Shown one piece after another: positions 7,401 to 14,296 of a stretch of DNA of 14,296 bases (position 1 is its first letter; each line of letters opens with the position of its first letter). Both the position numbers and the translations under genes were made by a program. The notes beneath the pieces were generated by a model. That model ran no database searches and was not told the DNA's origin. It was given only the letters and a program-made list of their open reading frames with translations. Source of the DNA: Alphaproteobacteria bacterium (GTDB lineage Bacteria > Pseudomonadota > Alphaproteobacteria > Sphingomonadales > Sphingomonadaceae). The stretch spans positions 1 to 14,296 of the forward strand of contig JAHJWA010000114.1 of NCBI GenBank assembly GCA_018828205.1, in the 5' to 3' direction.

Positions 7401-9061
7401 CGACGAGCACGAACGCGGGCGATCCTGCAGCTCCGCGCGCCATTCGCGAAGCCAGCGAGAGGGAAATCCGCCTGGTCATTGCTGCCAGCTCCGCGGGGAC
7501 GATCTTCGAATGGTATGATTTCTTCATCTACGGCACGCTCGCCGGGCTGATCGGTGCGGCCTTCTTCCCCAGCGACAACGAGACGCTGCAGATCCTGCTG
7601 GTCTGGGCCGGCTTCGCGGTCGGTTTCGGTTTCCGACCGCTGGGGGCGATCCTGTTCGGCTTTCTTGGCGACCGGTTGGGGCGCAAATACACCTTTCTGG
7701 TCACCGTCACGCTGATGGGGGTGGCGACCGCGGGTGTGGGCATGATCCCCACCGCCGCCAGCATCGGGATCGCGGCGCCGATCATCGTGATCGGCCTGCG
7801 GATCCTGCAGGGGCTCGCGCTGGGCGGCGAATATGGCGGGGCGGCAATCTATGTCGCCGAACACGCCCCGCCACAAAGGCGCGGTTTCTACACCGGCTTC
7901 ATCCAGGCCAGCGTGGTCGGCGGCTTCGTCCTCTCGATCGCGGTGGTGATCGCTTGCCGGGCGGCCTTCACCGAAGAGGAATTCGTCGCCTGGGGCTGGC
8001 GCATGCCCTTCCTGCTGTCGCTGATCCTGCTGGCGATCTCGCTGTGGATGCGACTCAAACTGTCCGAGAGCCCGGTGTTCCAGGCGATGAAGGCGGCGGG
8101 CGAAACCGCCGGCAACCCCTTCGTCGAGAGCTTCACCTATCCGGGCAACAAGCGCCGGCTGCTGATCGCCTTCGCGGTGACGGGTATCCTGACGACGATC
8201 TGGTACACCGCCTTCTTCTCGGGCCTGTCGTTCCTGCGCGGCCCGATGCGGATCGAGGAGGGCGTGGTGGAATGGATGCTGCTCGCAGCCGGCCTCATCT
8301 CGATGGGCTTCTACGTGGTGGTGGGGCGCTGGTCGGACCGGATCGGCCGGCGGCGCCCGATCGTCATCGGTGCGCTGCTCAGCCTGGCGCTGTTGTTCCC
8401 GATCTTCTGGGGCATGGGCAATCTCGCCAATCCGGGGCTCGCCGAGGCTGCACGCGACAAGCCGGTGGTGGTCGCGGGGAACCAATGCTCGACCGACCCC
8501 TTCGCGGAACTGTTCGACCGCGAGCAGAGCGGGTGCGGCAAGCTACTCGAGACGCTGACCGCGAGCGGGGTGGCCTACAGCGTCGAACCGGCGTCGGCGC
8601 TGACGCTGACAGTCGGCGGCGAGGGTATCGCGCTGCAGCCCGAATGGTTCGAGGATGGCATGGCGCGGCGCGACGGCCTGCAAGCGGCGCTCACCGCGCG
8701 GGGGTTCGACTTCGCGCGCAAGGCACCGCCGCTGGCGAACATCCTCGGAATCGTCGCGCTGCTGCTGGTGCTCGGCATGCTTTCCGCGCTGACCTACGGC
8801 TCGGTCGCGGCGCTGCTCGCCGAACTGTTCCCGCCGCGGATTCGTTACAGCTCGATGTCGATCCCCTATCACATCGCCGCGGGCTATCTCGGCGGCTTCC
8901 TGCCGCTGATCGCGGGGATCATCGTGGCGCGCTCGGGCGATGTCTACGCCGGCCTGTGGTACACCTGGGCGGTGGTCGCGCTGGGGCTGATGGTCGTCTG
9001 GTGGGGCTTACCCGGCGGCCCGCCGCGGGACTTCTCGGACGAAGTGGCCAGCGATGGCTGA
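7397..9061 (+). CDS. MFS transporter, metabolite:H+ symporter (MHS) family, with periplasmic insert
   Basis: Inner-membrane secondary transporter of 554 residues, longer than the usual 430-450 for the MHS family (alpha-ketoglutarate, shikimate, citrate and proline/betaine carriers). The family signature EWYDFFIYG is in helix 1. The loop 2-3 motif GDRLGRK and the loop 8-9 motif SDRIGRRRP are intact. Helices 1-9 lie before about residue 343 and helices 10-12 after 444. Between them is a soluble stretch of ~100 residues (about 345-443) with two cysteines, Cys364 and Cys380. With a cytoplasmic N-terminus this loop faces the periplasm. The helices on both sides remain intact, so it is an insertion, not damage. 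The start overlaps the scaffold stop (ATGA), and the end overlaps alr by 8 bp. Substrate unknown; linkage to alr could suggest an amino or organic acid, but that is weak inference. Confidence 0.93.
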   Translation: MTTSTNAGDPAAPRAIREASEREIRLVIAASSAGTIFEWYDFFIYGTLAGLIGAAFFPSDNETLQILLVWAGFAVGFGFRPLGAILFGFLGDRLGRKYTFLVTVTLMGVATAGVGMIPTAASIGIAAPIIVIGLRILQGLALGGEYGGAAIYVAEHAPPQRRGFYTGFIQASVVGGFVLSIAVVIACRAAFTEEEFVAWGWRMPFLLSLILLAISLWMRLKLSESPVFQAMKAAGETAGNPFVESFTYPGNKRRLLIAFAVTGILTTIWYTAFFSGLSFLRGPMRIEEGVVEWMLLAAGLISMGFYVVVGRWSDRIGRRRPIVIGALLSLALLFPIFWGMGNLANPGLAEAARDKPVVVAGNQCSTDPFAELFDREQSGCGKLLETLTASGVAYSVEPASALTLTVGGEGIALQPEWFEDGMARRDGLQAALTARGFDFARKAPPLANILGIVALLLVLGMLSALTYGSVAALLAELFPPRIRYSSMSIPYHIAAGYLGGFLPLIAGIIVARSGDVYAGLWYTWAVVALGLMVVWWGLPGGPPRDFSDEVASDG

Positions 9062-10088
9062 AGCGCCGCCACCCACGCTCCGGCTCCGGCTCGACGAAGC
9101 CGCGCTCGACGCCAACTGGCGCGCGCTCGACGCCATGTCGGGCCGCGCGCGCGCCGGGGCGGCGGTCAAGGCCGGTTGCTATGGCCTCGGGGTAGAGCGC
9201 TGCCTGCCGGTGCTGCGAAAGGCCGGCTGCAGGGATTTCTTCGTCGCGCATTGGTCCGAGGTCGAAGCGGTGCTGGCACATGTCCCATCGGCGCAGGTCT
9301 CGGTGCTCCACGGGGTGATCGACGCCGCGCAGGCCAGCTATGCCCACGCCACCGGGGTGCGGCCGGTGATCGACAGCCTGCATCAGGCGCGGGTGTGGAC
9401 CGAAAGCGGGGGCGGGCGCTGCGACCTGATGATCGATACCGGGATCAACCGGCTCGGCATCGCGCCCGACGAGATCGCCGACCCGCTGATCCAGAGCCTC
9501 GATATCGAGGTGCTGATGTCGCATCTCGCCTGCGCCGACGAGGACAGCGCGATGAACGCGCGCCAGCTCGCCGCTTTCCGGGCAGCGATCCCGCTGGTCG
9601 CGCATCGCGAAGCGAGCCTCGCCAACAGCGCCGGGATCGCGCTCGGCCGCGACTATCACGGCGATCTCACCCGCCCGGGACTCGCCCTCTACGGCGGCGT
9701 TCCGCGGCCCGAATTCGCCGAAACGATCCGCCAGGTCGCCTACCCCGAAGCCGCGCTGCTGCAAGTCCGTGATGTCCCTGCGGGTGCAAGTGTCGGCTAT
9801 AACGCGACATTCACCGCGCCCGCGCCAATGCGGGTGGGGGTGGTCTCGTTGGGCTATGCCGACGGCATCCTGCGCAGCTGGGCCGGGGCGCATTTCGCGC
9901 ATGGCGATCGCCGCCTTCCGATCCTGGGCAAGGTATCGATGGACATGATCGTCATCGATCTCGCGCAGTCCCCCGACCTCGCGGCGGGCGACTGGGTCTC
10001 GCTGCCCTATCACCTCCCCAATGCTGCGCGGCAAACCGCTCTTTCGCAATATGAATTGCTGACCGTGCTGGGCGACCGCTTCGGGTGA
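9054..10088 (+). CDS. alr: Alanine racemase
   Basis: PLP-dependent enzyme converting L-alanine to D-alanine for peptidoglycan. It has 344 residues, slightly short for the family (usually 350-380). The PLP Schiff-base lysine is Lys39 in AAVKAGCYGLG, a variant of the usual VKANAYGHG motif. The second catalytic base is Tyr249 in VGYNATF, followed by the conserved GVVSLGYADG. The domain-closing VSMDMIVID and the final GDRFG are present. The DTGINRLGI segment gives the arginine that tunes the PLP ring. It overlaps the transporter stop by 8 bp, so it is probably the last gene of the radA operon. In other alphaproteobacteria alr is often close to radA but upstream of it. Enzyme identity is secure; dedicated biosynthetic versus catabolic use cannot be told. 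Confidence 0.95.
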   Translation: MAEAPPPTLRLRLDEAALDANWRALDAMSGRARAGAAVKAGCYGLGVERCLPVLRKAGCRDFFVAHWSEVEAVLAHVPSAQVSVLHGVIDAAQASYAHATGVRPVIDSLHQARVWTESGGGRCDLMIDTGINRLGIAPDEIADPLIQSLDIEVLMSHLACADEDSAMNARQLAAFRAAIPLVAHREASLANSAGIALGRDYHGDLTRPGLALYGGVPRPEFAETIRQVAYPEAALLQVRDVPAGASVGYNATFTAPAPMRVGVVSLGYADGILRSWAGAHFAHGDRRLPILGKVSMDMIVIDLAQSPDLAAGDWVSLPYHLPNAARQTALSQYELLTVLGDRFG

Positions 10089-10111
10089 ACGCTTGCGCTT
10101 CGCTGCCCTTG

Positions 10112-10139
10112 TTGCGCTGCACATTGTGCAGGTGCTAAT
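10112..10139 (+). promoter_or_regulatory. Candidate phaR promoter
   Basis: A -35-like TTGCGC (10112-10117) and a -10-like GCTAAT (10134-10139) are spaced by 16 bp in the 84-bp alr-phaR gap. A second TTGCGCT copy lies at 10093-10099. Transcription would begin around 10146, about 27 bases before the phaR ATG. The hexamers match the consensus only in part. Confidence 0.35.
10117..10131. promoter_or_regulatory. CTGCACA-T-TGTGCAG palindrome, candidate PhaR operator
   Basis: Perfect 7-bp inverted arms around one T, placed between the candidate -35 and -10 of phaR. The flank (10133-10145) holds a second imperfect dyad, TGCT-N5-AGCA, making the region strikingly TGC-rich. PhaR of Paracoccus and Rhodobacter is known to bind TGC-rich palindromes of the CTGC...GCAG type and to repress its own gene. 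Here the CTGC/GCAG half-sites are 7 bases apart, wider than the spacing I recall, so the match is suggestive only. Confidence 0.45.
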
Positions 10140-10172
10140 GCAGCATGGAGGCAGAGAGAGGTATTTTTCGAT

Positions 10173-10733
10173 ATGGCCAAGCGCACGAGCGATGGCGGCC
10201 CCATCGTCATCAAGAAATACGCCAACCGGCGGCTCTACAACACCGACACATCGAGCTACATCACGCTCGAAGACCTCGCCCGGATGACCCGCGAAAATGT
10301 CGACTTTTCGGTCGTCGATGCGAAGAGCGGCGATGACATCACTCACACCATCCTCACGCAGATCATCGTCGAACAGGAAAGCACCGGCGCACAGATGCTG
10401 CCGGTCAGCTTCCTGCGCGATCTGATCTCGATGTACGGCAATTCGATGCAGGCGATGATGCCCAGCTACCTCGAAGCCAGCATGACCAGCTTTCGCAAGA
10501 ACCGCGAGCAATTGCAGGAAGCGTTCCAGAAGGGCGTCGAGGCCAATCCGATGACCAAGATGGTCGAGGCCAACCTCAAGCTGATGCAGGACGCCGCCGA
10601 AGTGTTCATGCCGGGCAGCAAGCCGCCAAGTGCCAAGCCCCCCGCAGCCAAGCCCGCCCCCAAGGATGAGCTGGCGCAGATGCGCGCGCAGATGGCGGCC
10701 ATGCAGAAGAAGCTCGACGAGCTCGACCGCTAG
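10173..10733 (+). CDS. phaR: Polyhydroxyalkanoate synthesis repressor PhaR
   Basis: DNA-binding regulator that senses polyhydroxyalkanoate: it represses phasin and its own gene, and is titrated away by PHA granules. It has 186 residues. The N-terminal PHB/PHA accumulation regulator DNA-binding domain (about 10-72) contains the hallmark IKKYANRRLYNTDTSSYITL. The following PHB_acc segment (about 75-115) includes PVSFLRDLISMYGNSMQ. A Lys/Pro/Ala-rich linker (about 148-163) leads to a short C-terminal coiled coil (KDELAQMRAQ to the end), consistent with oligomerisation. The ATG has a purine-rich GAGAGAGG about 11 bases upstream. It is probably transcribed from its own promoter at 10112-10139. No phaC, phaP or phaZ is in the window, so its targets lie elsewhere. 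The identification is strong. Confidence 0.95.
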   Translation: MAKRTSDGGPIVIKKYANRRLYNTDTSSYITLEDLARMTRENVDFSVVDAKSGDDITHTILTQIIVEQESTGAQMLPVSFLRDLISMYGNSMQAMMPSYLEASMTSFRKNREQLQEAFQKGVEANPMTKMVEANLKLMQDAAEVFMPGSKPPSAKPPAAKPAPKDELAQMRAQMAAMQKKLDELDR

Positions 10734-10772
10734 ACCCCGCCAATCTCGAATGCGCGACAAAACCCGTCTCGA

Positions 10773-10795
10773 CTAGCCTCGACGGCTGCGGCTAG
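10773..10795. repeat. Short inverted repeat in the phaR-proS spacer
   Basis: CTAGCC (10773-10778) and GGCTAG (10790-10795) are inverted arms around an 11-base loop, in the 101-bp gap between phaR and proS. No T-tract follows. It could be a weak phaR terminator or an operator for proS; nothing decides between these. Confidence 0.25.
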
Positions 10796-10834
10796 GGGCT
10801 GCGGCGACCACACTTCATAGAATGAGATTGCCCG

Positions 10835-12379
10835 ATGGCCGAGATTCGCCACGCCCTGACCGCCCGCCGCGCCGAGGATTTTGCCGCCTGGTACCAGGAG
10901 GTCATCGCCGCCGCCGACATGGCCGAGGAATCGGGCGTGCGCGGCTGCATGGTGATCAAGCCCTGGGGCTTCGGCATTTGGGAGCGGATGCAGCGGCTGC
11001 TCGACGACCGCATCAAGGCGCAGGGCCACGACAACGTCTATTTCCCGCTGTTCATCCCGCTGGCCAATTTCGAGCGCGAGGCCGAGCATGTCGAGGGCTT
11101 CGCCAAGGAAATGGCGGTGGTCACCCACCACCGGCTGATCGCCGGCAAGGACGGCGGGCTGGTCCCCGATCCGGATGCGAAGCTCGAAGAACCGCTGGTG
11201 GTCCGTCCGACCTCGGAGACCATCTTCGGCGATGCCATGGCACGCTGGATTCGCAGCTGGCGCGATCTGCCCCTGAAGCTCAACCAATGGGCCAATGTGG
11301 TCCGCTGGGAAATGCGCACCCGCATGTTCCTGCGCACCAGCGAGTTCCTCTGGCAGGAAGGCCACACGGCGCATGCCGACGAGGTCGAGGCGCGCGAGCA
11401 CACCTTGAGGATGCTCGAGGTCTACCGCGCTTTCGCCGAGGAGGATCTCGCGCTCCCGGTGATCGCCGGCGAGAAGCCCGAGAACGAGCGCTTCCCCGGC
11501 GCGGTCGAGACCTGGTCGATCGAGGCGATGATGCAGGACGGCAAGGCGCTGCAGGCGGGAACCAGCCATTATCTCGGCGAGAATTTCGCCCGCGCGAGCG
11601 GCATCCAGTTCCAGGACAAGGATGGCGGCCAGACCTATTGCCACACCACCAGCTGGGGCGTCTCGACCCGCATGGTGGGGGCGATCATTATGACCCATGG
11701 CGACGACGACGGGCTCCGCGTGCCGCCGCAGGTCGCACCCTGGCAGGTGGTGATCCTGCCGATGCTGCGCGACAAGCCCGAGGACGAGGCGCTGCTCGCC
11801 TATTGCGAGGAATTGCGCGCCATGCTGGCCGCCGACCGCGCCTTCGGCGAACCGTTGCGCGTCCTGCTCGACACCAAGCCCGGCAAGGCCGCGGCCAAGC
11901 GCTGGGACTGGGTGCGCAAGGGCGCGCCGGTGATCGTCGAGGTCGGCGGGCGCGATATGGAACAGGGCGTGGTCTCGTTGCTGCGCCGCGATCGGCTGTG
12001 GGACGCCGCCAGCGGCAAGCCCGCCTTCGCAAACCCCGCGCGCGAGGCGCTCGCGCAATCGATCGCCGGCACGCTCGCCGAAATCCAGGCCGGGCTGCTG
12101 TCCGAAGCCAGCGAGCGCCGCGAGGCGAACATCACCCGCAACGTCAGTGGAATGGACACGGTCGAGGCGCATTTCGCCGAGGACCAGCGCTATCCCGGCT
12201 GGCTCGAGGTGCAATGGTCCAAGCCGACCGGCCCCGCGCTCGATGCGGTGGTCGAGCGGTTGAAAGCGCTCAAGCTGACCGTGCGCAACGTGCCGATCGA
12301 CGCGCTGCCCGCCGACGGGCGCTGCATCTTCACCGGCGAACCCGCGGTCGAGCGGGTGCTGCTGGCGCGCGCCTACTGA
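10835..12379 (+). CDS. proS: Prolyl-tRNA synthetase, archaeal/eukaryotic type (ProS type 3)
   Basis: Class II aminoacyl-tRNA synthetase charging tRNA-Pro with proline. Its 514 residues lack the ~180-residue INS editing domain of typical bacterial ProRS, and the layout matches the archaeal/eukaryotic type. Class II motif 2 is RWEMRTRMFLRTSEFLWQEG (Arg157 onward), and the GTSHYLGENFA stretch typical of this type follows. Motif 3 lies in GDDDGLRVPPQVAP. After the anticodon-binding domain comes the type-specific C-terminal extension, ending in Tyr514. The extension has only one cysteine in the former zinc site (RCIFTGEPA), so zinc binding is probably lost, as in other bacterial members I recall. 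The start at 10835 gives the expected N-terminus; only weak purine context precedes it. It sits 101 bp after phaR and 37 bp before the M28 peptidase gene. Confidence 0.95.
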   Translation: MAEIRHALTARRAEDFAAWYQEVIAAADMAEESGVRGCMVIKPWGFGIWERMQRLLDDRIKAQGHDNVYFPLFIPLANFEREAEHVEGFAKEMAVVTHHRLIAGKDGGLVPDPDAKLEEPLVVRPTSETIFGDAMARWIRSWRDLPLKLNQWANVVRWEMRTRMFLRTSEFLWQEGHTAHADEVEAREHTLRMLEVYRAFAEEDLALPVIAGEKPENERFPGAVETWSIEAMMQDGKALQAGTSHYLGENFARASGIQFQDKDGGQTYCHTTSWGVSTRMVGAIIMTHGDDDGLRVPPQVAPWQVVILPMLRDKPEDEALLAYCEELRAMLAADRAFGEPLRVLLDTKPGKAAAKRWDWVRKGAPVIVEVGGRDMEQGVVSLLRRDRLWDAASGKPAFANPAREALAQSIAGTLAEIQAGLLSEASERREANITRNVSGMDTVEAHFAEDQRYPGWLEVQWSKPTGPALDAVVERLKALKLTVRNVPIDALPADGRCIFTGEPAVERVLLARAY

Positions 12380-12416
12380 CTTGCGCCATCGAGGGAATTG
12401 GACGACACGGGGCCAT

Positions 12417-13802
12417 ATGAAAAAATCAGCCCTGCTCGCCGCGGTCCTCGCTCTGCCCATGGCCGTCCCGCTCGCGGCGCAGGACGATCCCGCCGCCGGG
12501 GTCTCCGACGAACGACTGCGCGCCGATGTCGAGAGCCTGGTCGGCTTCGGAACCCGCCATACGCTGTCCGAACAGGACAATCCCGAGCGCGGGATCGGCG
12601 CGGCGGTCGATTGGGCGGCGGACAGCTTCCGCGCGATCTCCACCGATTGCGGCGGCTGCATCGAGGTGGTGCTGCCCGAGACCGTGGTCGAAGGCCCTCG
12701 GGTGCCGACACCGACCCGGCTGCGCAACGCGGTCGCGATCCAGCGCGGGACCGAGCGCCCCGACGAGGTCATCATCATCCAGGGCCATATCGACAGCCGC
12801 GTCTCTGATGTCATGAACTTCACCGACGACGCTCCGGGCGCCAATGACGATGCCTCGGGCGTCGCGCTGGCGATCGAGGCGGCGCGGCTGCTCTCGCAGC
12901 GGCGGTACCCCTCGACCATCGTCTACGCCGCACTGGCGGGCGAAGAGCAGGGTCTGCTCGGCGCGCGGCTGCTGGCCGACTACGCCGCCGAACAGGGCTG
13001 GACGATCAAGGCGGTGCTCAACAACGACATGGTCGGCGCCAATTGCGGCTCCGACGGCTATTGCGAGCCCGATGTGGTCCGCGTCTTCTCCGAGGGCCCG
13101 CGCGCGGATCTCACTGATGCGCTGCGCGCCGCCCAGCGCCGCAATGGCGGCGAAAACGACAGTCCGGGGCGCAATCTCTCGCGCTTCGTCGACGGCGTGG
13201 CCGAGCGCGATGCCGCGGGCATGCAGGTCCGCCAGATCTGGCGCACCGACCGGATGGGCCGCGGCGGCGATCAGATCCCCTTCCTCGAGGCGGGCTACCC
13301 AGCGATCCGTTTCTCGGTCTCGGTCGAGGATTACGATCACCAGCACCAGGACCTGCGCGTCGAGGACGGGGTGACCTATGGCGACACGGTGGACGAAATG
13401 GATTTCGCCTATCTCGCGCGGGTGACCGGGCTCAACATCGAAGTCGCGGACCGGCTGGCCCGCGCGCCGATGCCGCCCGCGCCCAGCGCCGATGCGGCGG
13501 TGCGCAACGATACGCTGCTCGAATGGGACCCGGTCGAGGGCGCGCGAAGCTATGTGGTGATGGCGCGCCGCACCGACGAGCCCGCCTGGTCCACCGACAT
13601 CGCGGTCGTCAGCCACCAGACCCCATCGGGATCGCTTGCGCAGGAGGAAAGCCGCTTCAGCTACGTCGCCAATTTGCGCGGCGACGACTGGCTCTTCGGG
13701 GTCAGCGCCTGCGCCCAGGATGGTGTCTGCAGTCCGTTCGCCAGCGCGGTGCCGGCAGGGCAATTCGCGCCCGTCGCTGTCGAAGAGGATGACAGCGACT
13801 AG
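12417..13802 (+). CDS. Secreted M28 family zinc aminopeptidase with C-terminal FnIII-like region
   Basis: Predicted exported metallopeptidase of 461 residues. It has a clear Sec signal peptide (MKKSALLAAVLALPMAVPLAAQ, cleavage near Ala21), so it acts in the periplasm or outside the cell. The two-zinc site of family M28 is complete: His124 and Asp126 in QGHIDS, bridging Asp144 in GANDDASG, catalytic Glu176 and ligand Glu177 in GEEQGLLG, Asp204 in NNDMVG, and His308 (or His310) in DYDHQHQD. The 20-residue His-Asp and 27-residue Glu-Asp spacings fit the Aeromonas aminopeptidase pattern. After about residue 356 a beta-rich segment (LLEWDPVEGARSYVV and following) resembles a fibronectin type III domain; cysteines in ACAQDGVC may pair. 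The ATG has CGGGG 4 bases upstream; an in-frame TTG at 12381 would spoil the signal peptide. Exact substrate unknown. Confidence 0.92.
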   Translation: MKKSALLAAVLALPMAVPLAAQDDPAAGVSDERLRADVESLVGFGTRHTLSEQDNPERGIGAAVDWAADSFRAISTDCGGCIEVVLPETVVEGPRVPTPTRLRNAVAIQRGTERPDEVIIIQGHIDSRVSDVMNFTDDAPGANDDASGVALAIEAARLLSQRRYPSTIVYAALAGEEQGLLGARLLADYAAEQGWTIKAVLNNDMVGANCGSDGYCEPDVVRVFSEGPRADLTDALRAAQRRNGGENDSPGRNLSRFVDGVAERDAAGMQVRQIWRTDRMGRGGDQIPFLEAGYPAIRFSVSVEDYDHQHQDLRVEDGVTYGDTVDEMDFAYLARVTGLNIEVADRLARAPMPPAPSADAAVRNDTLLEWDPVEGARSYVVMARRTDEPAWSTDIAVVSHQTPSGSLAQEESRFSYVANLRGDDWLFGVSACAQDGVCSPFASAVPAGQFAPVAVEEDDSD

Positions 13803-13824
13803 CCGCGACCCCATATGGCAGGGC

Positions 13825-14296
13825 ATGAATAAGAAAACCGACACCACGAGCCGCACCGCCGGCATGCCCTCCCAGGCCGAGATCATCGAATTCATCCAGA
13901 GTGCCGAGGGCCCAGCGGGCAAGCGCGAGATCGCCAAGGCCTTCGGATTGAAGGGCCAGGAAAAGATCGCGCTCAAGAAGCGCCTCAAGCAGATGGCCGA
14001 GGACGGGCTGATCGACGGCAAGCGCACCGCCTATCACCGCTCGGGCGATCTGCCCAAGGTGAGCGTGCTCAAGATCGTCGCGATCGAGGATGGCGAGCTT
14101 TACGCCGAGCCCGAAGGTCAGGATCCCGAGGCCGAAGACAAGCCGCAGCGGTTGCTGGTCAAGGAAAGCAAGAAGCACGGCGCGCTGAAGCGCGGCGATC
14201 GGATCCTCGCGCGCACCGAACAGACCGAGCGCGGCTGGCGCGCGCATCCGATCAAGAAACTGCCTGCGCGCAGCGAAGGGCTGATGGGGGTCGTCG
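13825..14296 (+). CDS. rnr: Ribonuclease R, N-terminal part (cut by window end)
   Basis: Processive 3'-5' exoribonuclease (RNB/VacB family) that degrades structured RNA in the cytoplasm. Only the first 157 codons are present and the frame is open to the end. Residues 14-65 form the RNase R winged-helix/HTH domain (PSQAEIIEFI, GKREIAKAFGLKG, LKKRLKQMAEDGLIDGKR). A basic stretch with a GDLPKVSVLKI segment follows, then the beginning of the first cold-shock/OB domain (GDRILAR, PIKKLPARSEGLMGVV). The catalytic RNB domain would lie beyond the window. The ATG at 13825 is 22 bp after the M28 stop, with only GGCAGGG close upstream. A second Met at 13864 is a possible alternative start. The name rests on the N-terminal domains, so certainty is high but not complete. 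Confidence 0.88.
   Translation, partial: MNKKTDTTSRTAGMPSQAEIIEFIQSAEGPAGKREIAKAFGLKGQEKIALKKRLKQMAEDGLIDGKRTAYHRSGDLPKVSVLKIVAIEDGELYAEPEGQDPEAEDKPQRLLVKESKKHGALKRGDRILARTEQTERGWRAHPIKKLPARSEGLMGVV

Noticed and set aside
8919..10760. Open frame of 613 codons on the minus strand
   Set aside because: It is antisense to the MHS transporter end, alr and phaR, all clearly real. Its His/Arg/Gly-rich sequence has no domain, and it crosses intergenic regions.
10734..10834. The phaR-proS spacer examined for a T-box, riboswitch or strong terminator
   Set aside because: Only a 6-bp inverted repeat with an 11-base loop is visible; there is no T-tract and no conserved riboswitch-like element that I can recognise.
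10730..12919. Open frame of 729 codons on the minus strand
   Set aside because: It mirrors proS and the start of the M28 peptidase gene, both with intact active-site motifs on the plus strand; the antisense product shows no family features.
12426..14027. Open frame of 533 codons on the minus strand
   Set aside because: It is the shadow of the M28 peptidase and RNase R genes, with composition typical of GC-driven antisense frames.

Overview
The window is GC-rich, densely coding bacterial chromosome. Gene content and protein style point to an alphaproteobacterium, most likely Sphingomonadales (Erythrobacteraceae/Sphingomonadaceae-like). Reasons are the dnaK-dnaJ pair, a DUF3376-type patatin, a radA-cvpA pair, PhaR, an archaeal-type prolyl-tRNA synthetase, and a GTTC-N7-GTTC sequence matching the alphaproteobacterial LexA box. 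This placement is inference; there is no rRNA or other taxonomic marker. I see no mobile elements, tRNAs, CRISPR arrays or clear foreign islands.

Layout: (1) 1-2578, the 3' part of dnaK and complete dnaJ, separated by a strong 16-bp hairpin just before the dnaJ ribosome binding site. (2) 2585-4903, minus strand, a large patatin-like phospholipase that converges on dnaJ; a 14-bp perfect palindrome lies at the junction. (3) 4904-4974, a 71-bp divergent promoter region holding the candidate LexA box. (4) 4975-10088, a tight plus-strand operon: radA, cvpA, a NifU/IscU-like Fe-S scaffold, an MHS-family MFS transporter with a large periplasmic insert, and alanine racemase; three of the four junctions overlap. 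(5) 10173-10733, phaR, with its own TGC-rich, palindrome-bearing promoter region. (6) 10835-12379, proS. (7) 12417-13802, a secreted M28 zinc peptidase with a C-terminal FnIII-like region. (8) 13825-14296, the start of ribonuclease R, cut by the window end.

Most genes are housekeeping: protein folding, DNA repair, cell-wall D-alanine supply, translation, RNA decay, and carbon-storage regulation. No wholly new system is evident. The observations most worth following are regulatory: the LexA-like box at radA, the palindrome inside the likely phaR promoter, and the dnaK-dnaJ hairpin. Next come the altered radA-cvpA neighbourhood and the periplasmic insert in the transporter.
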